A DNA stretch of 64,000 bases from Gigaspora rosea (GCA_003550325.1 QKWP01000805.1:137516-201515); one strand, 5' to 3'. Positions 45,563 to 58,279 are shown, numbered from the stretch's first letter. Notes: generated from the letters alone by a model not told the origin. Numbers and translations: made by a program.

Positions 45563-45652
45563 TAGATGCAGACTTATGACGTCACTCAATTACGTCCTAT
45601 ATAAAAAAAATCGGTTTACGTTACTAGTGACGTAAATATGTGTCTGCATCTA
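45563..45652. mobile_element. Hairpin MITE in the EHD 3' flank
   Basis: TAGATGCAGACTTATGACGT (left) is inverted as ACGTAAATATGTGTCTGCATCTA at the right. It holds CGTTACTAGTGACG near the centre. The span begins 94 bp after the EHD stop, so it probably lies in the 3' UTR. Confidence 0.7.
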
Positions 45653-45859
45653 AAATCCCGTGGATGTAAAAATTAACATATATACATATTACATATTGAA
45701 TGTATTTGTTTTCATACACCATTTTTTTAAACCACAAGTTGGTTAGTATTTATTATATAGAATTTTTTCATTTTCACTAGTAATATCTACATTTTGGGTC
45801 ATTAAATTTATTTAAAAATAAGCGTATGTATAATAAATTTTTTGTTCTGATCTGATTGA

Positions 45860-46560
45860 TGCAGTTAACTATTAATTTTACATTTTACATTTGGCCAGAA
45901 AATGGCCGCAACAAAATAATCAAAGTTAAAAAATAAAATGAAACGACCAAATATTCATATAGTAAAAACTGGTTTAATATTACATTATTAAAAAAAATTT
46001 TGGTTATTGGCTAACGGCCAAACATTGGCCGAAAGACCTAAAAAAAGGGGTTGGCTGCCAACACATTCAGTTGCTTCAAAAGTTTTTTCTTTCGATTCGC
46101 ATCACTAGTATGCAGAATTAGTTATGTTAACTTTATGTTCACATTATTCATTCATATCGCAACTAATTAATTTAATTGGTTAAAAACCCCGTTATCTGTT
46201 ATCTGTTATATAGAAATTCCAAATACATGTGATAATCATCCAATAAAAATCACGAATCTAAATGTGTGCCAGGTTTGTAGCACAGCAAAAATTCTTTAAA
46301 GTTCATGATTGTTAGGGTAAGGGCTGGTTATGAATTAGAGAGGAGCAGTTTATATAGTAAAATTGCTCAACGAAAACTTTTTGTTATAGCACTAAAGGTA
46401 ACGGATTTTCAAGAGATAAGCAAAACGAACATTTGTTTTGATCGTGTTATGTTATACCTGATCGTGAAATTTAATATGCACCATAATTGCACCACAAACC
46501 TGGCATACATTTCAGACGTACGTACTGTACGTACGGACGTACCTTAAGATTTTATTTGCA
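45860..46560. other. Repeats without recognised gene
   Basis: No coding exon seen. TTGGCCGAAAG / AATGGCCGCAAC words recur between 45890 and 46050. The 46290-46490 block is a copy of the dispersed repeat at 2815. ACGTACGTAC words near 46518-46545 form a short palindromic array. Confidence 0.45.
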
Positions 46561-46696
46561 TTACCCATATATAAAATAGCTCTTATAGTAAAGCTATGTG
46601 TAAGCTAGTTAAGGAATATCCAAATTTCTATTTTTAGACCAGGTTTATAATTGAGTTTGGATGGAGAATTTTTTGGTTTTACCAACATGTATAATA

Positions 46697-47300
46697 CAGT
46701 GCAGGACGTCTTAAATCAGCAACCAAAAACTAATAATTTTTTAAAATTTTATATAAAAAATATAATTAAAAGAAAATTTTTTTCTAGGGTGCGCGACATC
46801 TAAAGACTAAAATAATTTCAAAAAGTAATAGCTCTTGATACATAAAAGATATGAAAAAAAGAAAGCTGCTAAATTGTAGCCAAGTTAATTTGCTACAACT
46901 TAGCAGCTTTATTTTAAAATAATTATTATATATTTTTGATTTATACCACTTTAAATTTGCTCAATTTTTATATGATACGTTAAAAATGGGACAAGTTACA
47001 TGTTTGGTCTTTTGTTATTGGCTAATTTTTAAAAATTTGTTAATTAATAAAATTTTAGAAAATTTTTTATATAAAAATATACAAAAAAAAAAAAAACAAA
47101 ACTATAGAGTTTATTAATATAGCAAAATTTATAATGTTATTTCCTTTTAAAGTTACTAATAAAATAAAAATTTGGCCGCATATGTATAAAAAACATAACA
47201 AAATTTTAAAAATATTAAATTTTTAAAATATTAGCCAATCAAAATTTATCTCAAATTTGGCCGCCTTAAAAAAGTTGTTGGTTTAAGGATTCCTGCACTG
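46697..47300. mobile_element. TA-flanked element with CAGTGCAGG ends, 604 bp
   Basis: CAGTGCAGGACGTCTTAAAT (left) and TTAAGGATTCCTGCACTG (right), TA on both sides (46695-46696 and 47301-47302). A small hairpin with AAAGCTGCTAAATTG lies at about 46862-46912. The CAGTGCAGG start with a TA duplication fits the pogo/mariner group. Confidence 0.75.
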
Positions 47301-47467
47301 TAGTTTAACAAATTCAACGATTAGTTGCTTCGAAAGTTTAAAGTCGATCGATTTTCGATTTGTATCACTACCATAACGAACCATATATATTTTCCGACCA
47401 CCCTTAATGCAGCCGGATTTAAAAATGCTTCACAGATATTTGTTCTCGACTTTTAAATAACACCACG

Positions 47468-47592
47468 CTGACTTGGATCCTTGTTGGAATAATCTTGAGC
47501 AAGAAGGAGGAAAAGCATTAGCAGATGCACTTTACCAGAACACCACCTTGACTTCTTTGGATATCCAACGGGACAATATTAAATTATCATAA
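47468..47592 (+). pseudogene. Fragment of an NLR-type leucine-rich-repeat protein
   Basis: The frame reads LEQEGGKALADALYQNTTLT then SLDIQRDNI, the sequence of the repeats seen in NLRC-like/RNI proteins that are abundant in Rhizophagus. It ends at TAA 47590-47592, one base before the start codon of the next gene at 47594. No other LRR unit is present upstream. Confidence 0.6.
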
Positions 47593-47593
47593 A

Positions 47594-50121
47594 ATGTCCA
47601 GCACTAGCACCAGAACGTTGCCCATTATTATAATCGATACAGATGTCGATGTTAATAATAATTCTCTTTCTTGTCCGATAATTCCAAGCCAACCTTTAAG
47701 CAACCTTAAACTTGATTCAACGAGAAAGAAAAAAAGAGGTCGAATCACTGCAAGGCTATCACGATTAAAATCAAAGGGTAATTCAAGTAGTAGCTCAAGT
47801 ACAGACGAGCAAGGTAAAAAAATCACACGCTTCTTTACTGTTGCTTCAGAAATATGAATGCTTGTTTATTATGTCTTCACGTTGTTTTTTGTAAAATAGA
47901 ATCTACGCAACCCGTACCACCCGTGAATCAGAATGTTCCAATTATAGACAGACTATCACGAACAATTCCAACCTCGGTAAAATCAAATTCGTCGACGCGA
48001 CGCATTTTTCGTAGGCAACGAAAACATAAACCTAAAAATAAATTGCGTAACATCATGAAGTTTAATTCTCAGAATAAACTTGACGTGTTGCCACCCTTTT
48101 CGGTAGACCAAGCAAGTATCCCAACTTTACCGGTGGATAGACTTTCAATACAAATGAACCTTGAAGCTATACCCAAATATCATGATTATCCACATCTATT
48201 TTTATTTAAAGATATAGCGTGCAAGGATGAGTCTATTCGGTTTTTGCTTTTCCAGATCTCTAATTACGTACTGTATTATAGCAGCGTTGATAAGATAGAA
48301 GATCAAACATGGTGTATTGAATACTTTAAAGCTCTTACAGATGAATTGTCGAACAATGAAAGCTTAGAACCTAACGGCATCGAGAGAGATCAGTCGAGAT
48401 TTTTTGATGATAATAGTAATCAAAGAAATAGTAGGAAAATACAAAATACTAGAAAACTTCAATTATTAGACAAGTTTCGTAATATCGAATATAAAAAAAT
48501 TGGACTTATTGATAATGTAGTTATAACGGACAATATCAATCCTGCATTAAAAAATGATAATGGTAAAGTGCACTAAACGCGTCCCAACACACTTATGTTA
48601 GCTAAACTTACCAAATATTATAATATACAAATTCATATAGAACTAGAGATAAAACCGTTTGAAATCAAAATTAATGAAGAGAGCTTCATTTTGGGTGCTG
48701 CTCTCATTGAAGATAAATCGCGGTTCTTAAACAGTATAAGATTTTTCGCAACAGAAAAAAAAAGACCAATTAGGGGTAAATTATTTTTATATCAGTATTA
48801 TTTTGCACAATTATACATTGAATTATTATTTATTCATATATGATCATAGATTTACTGAAATATAGCGTTAAAGGACAGGCTGCAGATACTTTTTCTGATT
48901 CCGAAGGTGAAAGTACGGACAGTGAAGATGAAGATGAAGATGATCTGAGGTGAAATAATTATATATAAACACTTCGCTGTACGCTGTCCTTTGTGCTCAT
49001 AACCAACATGAAATGTATTTAATTATAGTGATGTTGTTGAACTCATTGAAGAACTATCTGAACGATGTTCTCAACACGAAAAAGATTTTCTTTTTTGGCG
49101 CGTAAGTTGAAAACTATTGAAAGTTCATAATATTGTGATCTTGGTTCTTTATTACATTTTTATATATGTCTAATATTTGTTATGTTTAATAGGATGAAAT
49201 TGACCAAAAGGCGAGGCTTCTTGATTTGAATATACGTAAGTTCCACGGTTTAGACGAGATTGCTAAGGTTTGAAAAATTAATTATACAAAATATTTGATC
49301 TACAATTGTGTGTATATTTGGCATCAAATAAATTTATAATTTTCATTACTTTTCATGAAGGATCTTAATGAAAAAATATCAGTGACCGGATCCAGGTCAA
49401 CAAAAGAAATGGAAGAAACTATCGATATAACAAACCGAGCTACTGAAACTATTGCCGAAAAACTAGCATCAATTCATACGCGGATTCGAGATAAACATGA
49501 AATTTTAAAACAACACCAACAAGCGGTAAGGGAATGTTTTTATTAGTAAATATGTCCTGTTTGATGCATGAGTCGATCAGTAATCAATCAAATCCCAAGT
49601 TATATAAACAGTTTAATTGCGTTTGAATGAGTATTAAGGTTAGAATAAATCGATCTCTTTCTTCAAAATTTACAAGAAAATATCATTAGATGCAGAAAGC
49701 ATCATAAGTAAAAATTTTTAAGACCGATTTAGCATTACACTTGATCATGTGATGTGATTTGTATCTATTCATGCTTCGAACAGGATTCTCAATTTCTCAT
49801 TTGTTTAACAAGTTTCCTTTTTTTTGAATTGATGCTTATGGGCTTTCGGTTAATTGCATTTTAATACAGCTTAAGATGTTACAAAACCGAGTTGAATTGG
49901 AAAAAAGAACCGAGAGGGTACTTGCAAAATATCGAAAAGTACTAGGAGGTAGGTTTAACACATTGCTATATGATATGTTAAGTTCCTGCGAAATAGGATC
50001 ATAAACTAATCATTTATTGTCCACCCTTTTTTGCTTTTTTAATATAGTCATCATACTATGCATTATTGTCATTATAATGATTACATTGTTTTTGCGCGTC
50101 GGACTTAAAAATCACGCATAA
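47594..50121 (+). CDS. Coiled-coil, C-terminally membrane-anchored protein, unrecognised
   Basis: Nine exons, all in phase: 47594-47813, 47900-48562, 48602-48775, 48874-48949, 49029-49101, 49193-49267, 49361-49525, 49870-49948 and 50048-50121, giving 532 residues. The first 100 are Ser/Lys/Arg-rich and disordered, with KKKRGRITARLSRLKSK, then FRRQRKHKPKNKLR. Residues about 160-230 are folded-looking (HDYPHLFLFKDI, FLLFQISNYVLYYSS). Next is an acidic patch (DTFSDSEGESTDSEDEDEDD), then heptad-like coiled coils (VVELIEELSERCSQHEKDF, the exon-7 segment, RVELEKRTERVLAKYRKV). The last exon is almost wholly a transmembrane helix (VIILCIIVIIMITLFL) with a short RVGLKNHA tail. This is SNARE-like or tail-anchored in layout, but no SNARE layer was identified. 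The 39-nt intron 48563-48601 is small. Confidence 0.75.
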
Positions 50122-52467
50122 CATTATAATTTGTATTCTTAGAAAGTGCAATAGTTATGATAAACGATAAACTCCACAAAACATACGTTGTGCCATGAAA
50201 AAAGAAACAATTCACAGATATTTTATATATTTAAGGCTATACTGATTGTACATATAATTACCAAGATTAGTTTGTTATAAACTTAATATAAGCACAATCA
50301 AATCTAATATCTTAATTAGTTATTTGACATATTTCTTTAAATGCAAATTAATTATCGAATTATGCAGAATATCTTTACTATATTATAATATGTTTGAATT
50401 AGTATATCTTAGATACGTAGATTAATAAAAGATTTTATACCCAACAGCTAGATTATATAATGTAATAAAAAAAAAGTAAATTCAAATTTAAGGATTTTGA
50501 TTTGAAGACAGATTTTTTGGTTTGTGTAAGCTGTAATGCAGCCTTCAGAGGTATCGAAACAACGTTTATATATTAATAGCGTCTCTAATACATAAATCGA
50601 ATATTATATAACTATGTTAATGCGCAGCATTGTGTGTCCGGAGCATAAATTTATTATAATTAGGAAATTCCAAATCTACTTACTGATATACAGTATTAGA
50701 GTGTAGAAAATTTTGTAAGAAAATTAAGATTATTCATTTTTCCCAAAGTCATTTCCAAGTGTATATTACAACATGAAGGAATACCAGCCTCGCATGGTTT
50801 CATCCATAGGAATAATACAAAAATGTCTATATGTTCAATTTTATAATAAAAAAAAAAAGCGCTAACGATATATACTGGTTAAAAAAGTAACAGAGATAAA
50901 TTTTCTAAATTTATGTTACGCAAATTCGAGCTAAACAAATTCATATAGTCATGCAAAAATAATCGAGTGAACTTTACATAATCCCCGAAACTCAAATTTG
51001 AGCTGAGAAAAATATGCTACAATAAGAGTTGTGTCGGTATGAGAAATAAGCGAATATGGGTAATGGACTAGGAAAACCCGTCTCTGTCACTTTTTTATCA
51101 ATTTCAAGATGTTTGATTCAAATTTATACCTATGTGTATTTCGCTTTTTACTCTACGTTAATATAATAATTTATTGAGATATTTTAAACCCAATTTTTTA
51201 ACCTTCGTGTTCTAAAAATAGAGTAGGGTTATTTGTCATATGATTTCACGTGCTAAAAAATTTTATACAAAAATTGAAGATATGCTATTAGTAAACAAGG
51301 TTCGAGTTGGAGAAGATGTAGATGCAGTAAGTTATCAACTAAGGCAATCGTGGGTCGCAAGTAGGAATGTTAATTGTTCGGTTGGAACTTACCCGATTTC
51401 AGAAGTTGAGTCAGTATCAGATTTTAGTGTTTAATCACGTGATTGTATAAAATCAAACATATATTTTTAGTACAAATCGAAATTCACTCTTACTATATCT
51501 TTAAATTTCATGTGATGTTAGTGAAGTCGAAGTGGAGTCAACTCTAAACAGATTAGAGGTAGAGTTGAAGATATTTTATTAGGTTGTAGAGCATTTAAAA
51601 ATGTATGAATATCGTGTTTAAAGAATTACAGTAAAATAAGGGATTATTAATACTTGTAATCATTGGAATGAGTCAAATGGATGAAAAATAATAGTGTTCG
51701 AGGTTAGGTGATCGAGAAATTATAGAAAATAGGTATGAAAAGGTATAGTAGCGAGTGCTTTAGAATATATAATTATGAATATGATACTAATACAATTTAA
51801 ATCAAAAATCTCAAATTTTGTCAGAAAATCAAACATCTATTTAATTCATTTTGTATCACTTTATTCACTACCGCAATTTAAATTACGTAAATAATTTGAT
51901 CATAACAGATAAATTTTCATGATTCAATCTAGCGGTAAGTAAAGTACCGGTAGTTCATTCGTTCAGAGCAAAAAATCAGAAGGCTAAAAATAATAAAGGA
52001 ATAGATGTGTTAGTGGGATGCAAGATCAAATAATAATATTTTAAAATTAGCATTAAGTACCGGTAAACTATTTATTTAGAAAGTTTAAAAAATGTTTTGT
52101 TTCTTGAAACATGTGTACCAGAACGCCCATTTGGATTTTTTTTATTTGATATTCGTAATTTCACAAAATATGTTAATTTTACATATAAAACTTTAATTTA
52201 TTATTATATCAAAAAAAAAAAACAAAATTTAAATAATAAAGTTTAGAGAATTTATTATTCGGTCAACAAACTTTTTATTCTGAACTATATTTTTTTTCAC
52301 TAGTTTACCAAAAGTTTATTAAAGCGGTTTAAACTTTTTATTTATTATCGGATACTACAAATAATATTTACTAATTTACAAAAATTATATTTTAATACTT
52401 TCATTCAATATTATTGTAAATGTATAATTAATATTCTAAAAAAATACATCGATTGAAGAATTAGATA
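50122..52467. other. AT-rich stretch; one open frame not supported
   Basis: Nothing recognised. The frame at 51240-51434 (RAKKFYTKIEDMLLVNKVRV) has plausible composition but no start context, splice partner or family. Another open bit, SEVEVESTLNRLEVELKIFY, lies at 51518-51578. They could be exons of an unknown gene. Confidence 0.4.
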
Positions 52468-52654
52468 ACTAATACAAATATAATTATATAAAATAGTACC
52501 CGTTAGCCACTATTAAATAGTGCCCAGGCCATACGACAGGGACGTCGGTACTAATGATGGNACTAATACAAATATAATTATATAAAATAGTACCCGTTAG
52601 CCACTATTAAATAGTGCCCAGGCCATACGACAGGGACGTCGGTACTAATGATGG
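52468..52654. other. 93-bp exact duplication around a single N
   Basis: 52468-52560 and 52562-52654 are identical (ACTAATACAAATATAATT ... CTAATGATGG) and separated by N at 52561. This is what a scaffold join of overlapping contigs that were not merged looks like. It should be read as one copy. Confidence 0.85.
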
Positions 52655-52739
52655 CCCAGAAGACGATAATAAATAAGGGGAAAAAAAAATACACTATTCT
52701 AAAATAATATACGAAGTCTATTCTAATTTAAAACAAAAT

Positions 52740-52860
52740 TCCCACCGAAAACGCACATCAAGGTGAAACCCATCTTTTAGTAAGGGCAAACACACTTCTT
52801 GGATTAAAAACCATCTTTTAGTAAGGGCAGACTCACTTCTTGGGTAGAATCACGCTAGAA
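52740..52860 (+). repeat. Short tandem of about 41 bp, two units
   Basis: CCATCTTTTAGTAAGGGCA with CACTTCTTGG is repeated at about 52769 and 52810 with two or three differences. No coding function assigned. Confidence 0.6.
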
Positions 52861-53972
52861 ACGCTAAAATAACAACCAAAACCCTGCCGAAAAATTGGGT
52901 ATAACAGATAATATAAATTTAATATTAAACAAACATACCTTTACGCGTACATAAATAGGCTTATCTTGCACCGTGACCGTATCTCCGAAGAAATGTCATG
53001 TTCTTCCCAAGAAACTTATACAGAAAGTTAATATAATATTGTCAGTATATTTAATTCATATAGAAAAGCGATCCGGAGAAAGATAGGGAAAATTGTTAAG
53101 TATAAACTGAAAAAATTTCGTGTTTTTTATAAAATTCAATTCACGTTACACTTAAACAATCTAATGACTTCACTTAATCGTCCCAATTTGTCAAGTTGAG
53201 CACCCCATGCCCAAGTCAATCGGGACTCATGTCAGTAAACTTTTCTAGATAACAGATAACTAATAATCTGATAATCCAGGGAACTACTATACTAATCTGT
53301 TACCCTAACTCTAACATAATTCTGGTCATGATCTACGTACCATGATGCGAATAGCTTTTTTTTTATAAACAAGGTTCGCATTTCACAGCAGTGAGCATCT
53401 AGCAGTTGAGACCAAATAAATAATAGTTGATATTGAAAAAACATAGATCTAATAAGCTCTGACCGATCAAAGACATTATGACGAATTTATTAATCCAAAA
53501 TCTGAAATTTGACTACAAATTCAATATAATAAATTTTTATGTATAATGTAATATGTCAAAAGTGACGAAGATGGGTTAGACATGTTATCAGTATAGATCA
53601 GAGGTCCAAAAAATTTTTCAGGGGTTCGGTATCGATTTATTAATATGTAATTTGGCGCCTAAAATTTAATTTTAACGATCAGAGACTTGGACATGGTGAC
53701 CGAATTTTAGCTTAATTTCATAAATTCGTCATAATGCAAAAAGCAAATAAACAAATTTCATAAAATTCGTCATAATGCAAAAAACAAATAAACAAATTAT
53801 GATAATTATGATTAGAATACCAAGAAATCTGAATCTATCCACAACATATATTTTAAATTGAGTCTTATACAGTGTTGTTATCGAACAATGTTTAAACGGA
53901 TCTAATTTATATTGAACATTTAGACCATGTACAATTTGTCCAAATAGTGCAAAAATATGCCCAATCATATCG

Positions 53973-54156
53973 CAGTAAAACCTCCATAAGTGCACTCATA
54001 TAAGAGCAAAGTCTTTATAAATAACACACACAAATTCTGGCTCAAATATATATATATACATATGATCTCTACAAATGCACTTTCTCTTATTGATCTTTAA
54101 GTGCACTTTTTAGAGTTTTGTCCCAAGAATGTGCACGCACTTATAGAGGTCCAACA
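53973..54156. mobile_element. MITE with AACCTCCATAAGTGCA ends
   Basis: TAAAACCTCCATAAGTGCAC (left) is inverted at the right (GTGCACGCACTTATAGAGGT). CAG precedes the left end. Ends of this type (CAGTAAAACCTC.ATAA) fit pogo/Tigger MITEs. Confidence 0.6.
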
Positions 54157-54159
54157 ATT

Positions 54160-55289
54160 TATTAGATAGATAGATTATTTTCAAATATTATACTTAATCA
54201 AAGGTTTTTTAAAATTGATATAAATTAATACTGTACAAAAAAATTAACAGTGAATTATGAATAAATTAGTTAAAACCTGAACCATAAATTGATTATATTA
54301 TAAATTTAAAAATCACAGAGATTGTACCTGTATATTAGTGCTAATATGTGTAAAGATATTCCAGTAATTAATAATTTGTGAATGTGCAAAGCAACAATAG
54401 TATAAAAACATAATATTTAGTTTTGAAATTTAATGCTGTGTTCCAACCATGAGCCAATACAAATAAGAGCTTGTACATGTTTTTCAGAAAGGTGTACATG
54501 CTGCAAAGAGCCCTAATGCGTTTTGAGAATTAATATAAAAGTTAAAATCTATTTTGGAAGGAACCAAATATTCATAAAAATAGCAATGTACTCCGAGGTA
54601 TCCCGACCTGGAATTTTGGGTACCCTCCTGTATGAGTATAAATATTATAAATACGAAAGTTTATTATTAATATGAAAGTTTATAATAGTAATTAGCTATA
54701 GTTACAGCATATAATGTAATCAGCTCATAGCTCTAAATTGGCTCCACATAACACAAGCTGAACCATAGCTCAGTTAAGCTAATCCGCCTATGACTTTGCA
54801 TAGCCGTTTTGCATCACTACTCATATGGCTCCTATTTATTAGGTTACTGCTACCCAATTAATTTTCTGTAAATCAATTAGAAAATCACATACAGCTCATT
54901 CTCGTTATAATGAAGTCCTTACTATAGCTTATATTGAGAGAATACTGTATAAACTTCACCATATCAAGTTGAAGTTTATAATTTTGGAATTCAAAATTCT
55001 TTACTGTATTGAATCTTCATTATAATGACTTAAATTTCTTAAAAAAAATGGATTACAAAAACTTTAAATCCAATATGTATGTACAGTACTATTAGAAAAA
55101 AATTTTTTTATAATATACAGTAGTACAAGTGAATACAAAATACATAAAAAGGTTAGCATTTGATCTGTGCCTCAAATGGTTTTTTTAAATATAAATACGA
55201 CTGTTGTTCATAGCGAAGTGAAAATAGAGCGCTAAGGATCAAGATTAAAAATCAAGATCTAGATCAAAAATAGAGATCAAATAGCCTAC
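54160..55289. other. AT-rich spacer, pogo-like end near 54890
   Basis: No gene seen. TCTCGTTATAATGAAGTCC (54900) and TTCATTATAATGACTTAA (55018) are inverted, a possible small element with the same style of ends. Confidence 0.4.
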
Positions 55290-55937
55290 TATCCCTTAGA
55301 TTGTAGTAGAACACAGGCAAATTTGCCTGCGTTTTTGCACTTTTTTAGCTCTGATTTACTTTTTTAAAATACTAAAATAATTAAATAAAACTTTGTACAA
55401 TTATATTTGAAAATAAGGATTACTTTTTTGCAAAATTAGTTTTTATATTATAAGAAAATAAATTATAGTTACATATAAGCTGAAAATAGATAATTTTAAG
55501 AAAAAATTTTTTTAAAAAATTTTATTACAATTTTTCTGCGATCTTATTTAGTTTTAGTTTTAGAACTATAGTTCTTAAGACAATATTGTAGTTTATATAA
55601 AGGATGACAACTTTCATTATTGCAACTTTAATGATTTACTTGTAAAAATTAAGACTTGTATTAGAAGTAAAGATTTTTTTTATAGATGGGAACATATAAA
55701 ATTTGAAAAAATCTAAAGAAAAATTTTAATAGTAAAAATGCCAATACAAGAACTTTAAACATTTATTATATTAAAATTTTCTAATGATTTTAAAAAAATT
55801 TTATAACAAAGTTACTAAAACAAAACTTAAAGAATATTTTTTACTTAGAAAAGATATGGCTAAAATCAATATTTAAAATTTTATTAAAAATTTTAAAATA
55901 CGCAGGCAAATTTGCCTGTGTTACAATCTAAGGGATA
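55290..55937. mobile_element. TA-flanked TIR element, copy 2 (empty of the nested MITE)
   Basis: Nearly identical to 16393-17214 minus the nested element. Ends TATCCCTTAGATTG and AATCTAAGGGATA. Both copies share an A/T-rich middle with TTTTTAAAAAATTTT palindromes, so the two copies are recent relatives. Confidence 0.8.
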
Positions 55938-56483
55938 AAACGCTTTCAAATTCGTAATACTATCACATCTTTTTATATGCAATTTTTTGCTAAAAACAGA
56001 CAGTAATTCTTGCCAAGAAAGACTAAATCTTGTTTCGAATATTCAAAACCATAACACAAATATGAAAGCGCCTTTTAAGAGAGATAACTTCACTAAAATT
56101 TCATAGTGCATAGTTTAAAACCCTTTTTGATAATAATAAAAATTTGGGTCTTATATTATTTAAATCTTAATACGTTATTAAATCTTTTTAAGTTGATTAA
56201 AATTTGTTTAAATAGCACAAAAATTACTAATTATAATTGGTATAGCACCTTTTATAGTAATAGATGCATTAAACCATTTCAGTGATCTTTAGAATCAAAT
56301 AAAACTATTTGATTGGCCAATTTTGTAAGTTAAAATATTTGTCAATGCTATATACAATTACAGAATCACTTTATAGTAAGTTGGGTTTCTCTTTCATGCA
56401 CCTATATAATTTCGCAATTGTATATTTTTTAATAAAAAATTATAAATGGTGACTAGAAATAGGCAAATTGGCATTTTTTCGTA

Positions 56484-57787
56484 TATGGGTTGGATGATAA
56501 GTTTTGTCAGTAAGATCAAATCTCCATGCAAATCATAGCTATAAATGCATAATTAATACATCTATACGTTTGACTTATTATAAATTACTTTATTAAATTA
56601 AATATATCAATATATAATGAAATCAGTAAAAAATTTTTTTTTAAATTTGTCATTTAAAAATATTGGGGTAAAAATAAGTCAACAATATTAACATTATTAT
56701 ACTCTCATTTGATGAAAAAAACAATAAAAAATCTTCAGAAATACATACCAAACTAGTTATTGGTGAAGGAAATCAGGCAGTATCACTATGCACTATTGAT
56801 CGCTAGATTGCTACATTTAGAGCTGGTGATAAGGATGTTGAAGATAAGCCTTGTTCTAGGCATTTTTGCGAAGCCACTACTCCAGAAGTTATTGCTAAGT
56901 TCAATGAATTGGTCTTTAATGACCCTTATATTTCTACTAGAGGATTGTTAGACCTTGTGGGTATTTCTCATAAAAGAGTTAACTATATTTTTAATGAAGA
57001 GCTTAATATGAAAAAAATTTGTGCAAAATAGGTTCCATATAAGTTGAATAAAAAAAATAAGCAAGATTGTATTAGAATTTTTAAATAAATTTTAAAAATT
57101 CTAAAATGTGGTTATCGAAATATAATTATGAGTAACAAAACATGGATGTATTTTTTTACAGTTTTAAGCAAAGAAAATAATAAACAGTGGGTTGAATCTA
57201 AAAAAAATAGGCCACAAATAGTTAGAACAGCTAAAAATAGCCCAAAATATATATTTTGTATGTTCTTTGCTACAGATAGTATAGTAGCTAGTAAAGTAGT
57301 TCCTAAAGATACTACTGTTAATAGTAACTTCTATGCTAATGATGTATTACCTGAGGTGTTCAATAATTTTATAAAAAAAGAGATAAACATACTATAAAAG
57401 ATATCTTGTTACATCACGATAATGCTATGCCATATGGGCAAAGATTGCTACTAATTATTTAAAGGAACAATGTGTTGAATTAGTGCCCTATCCCTCCTAT
57501 AGTTCAGATTTAGCACCATGTGACTTTTATCTGTTTCCAAAAATTAAAAAAAATTGACAGACAGCGTTTTGAACAGGTTAAAAATCGTGCAAAGGCTATA
57601 AAATTAATCATTGATAGTATTAATATGGACGAATATGACAAGGTTTCCAAAATTAGCAAATCCAGTTTAAATCCTGCATAGATCTTTACAGAGAGTATAT
57701 TGAGAGAATGCATTAATTTGTTTTTTAAATGTATTATTAAATTTTTAAAATAAATACTTATTGACAAGACTTATCATTCCATCCACG
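56484..57787 (+). mobile_element. Mariner element with TIRs and decayed transposase
   Basis: Imperfect inverted ends (TATGGGTTGGATGATAAGTT and CTTATCATTCCATCCACG) and TA on both sides define about 1.3 kb. The transposase is read in pieces: CSRHFCEATTPEVIAKFNEL (from 56845), WMYFFTVLSKENNKQWV (57146), ILLHHDNA (57403) and SDLAPCDFYLFPKIK (57506), typical of mariner (D,D34D). The first catalytic Asp is gone: the usual TGDETW reads MSNKTW (57128-57145). Stops at 56806, 57031 and about 57460 and frame shifts make it inactive. Confidence 0.85.
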
Positions 57788-57919
57788 TATAATGTATGCA
57801 CATAGTATGATGCATGCATATTATATATTATAATTATATTTGAAGATAAAACTAAAACTAGATACAAATTTTATTTGCCTAATAAGAAAAAATTTAAAAT
57901 ACAAGAAAATGATATCTAA

Positions 57920-58279
57920 GGCCATATAAAATTAATTTTTTGGTTCTCATAACATAAAAAAAAAAAAAAAGACCCTATAGGCTGAACTTTTATTTAAAAA
58001 TTTTTAAAATTTTTTAAATTATAAAATTTAAATTTTAATTTTAAAAAATAATAACCCGGCATTATAGTATTAAATACTAAAATAAATAAAGTAAAGACCC
58101 GCTCATCTGGACTTTATTTAAAAATTTTATATATAAAAATTTTAAATTTTATAAAATTTTTTAAAAAAAAGTTTTTGAAATTTCACCCGGCTATTAAAAC
58201 ATATAAAAAATTTTTTCAAAAAATTTCAAAATATGACCTGGCCGGGTTATGAGAACCAAAAAATTAAGTTTATATGGCC
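57920..58279. mobile_element. PIF/Harbinger-like MITE, copy 2
   Basis: Ends GGCCATATAAAATTAATT and its inverse AAGTTTATATGGCC, with TAA on both sides (57917-57919 and 58280-58282). GGTTCTCATAACA just inside is shared with 9538-9763. The interior is TTTTAAAATTTT-rich and contains CCGG words. Confidence 0.75.

Noticed and set aside
51240-51434. 64-residue open frame
   Set aside because: Plausible composition but no family, neighbours or splice context; left as unresolved in the spacer entry.
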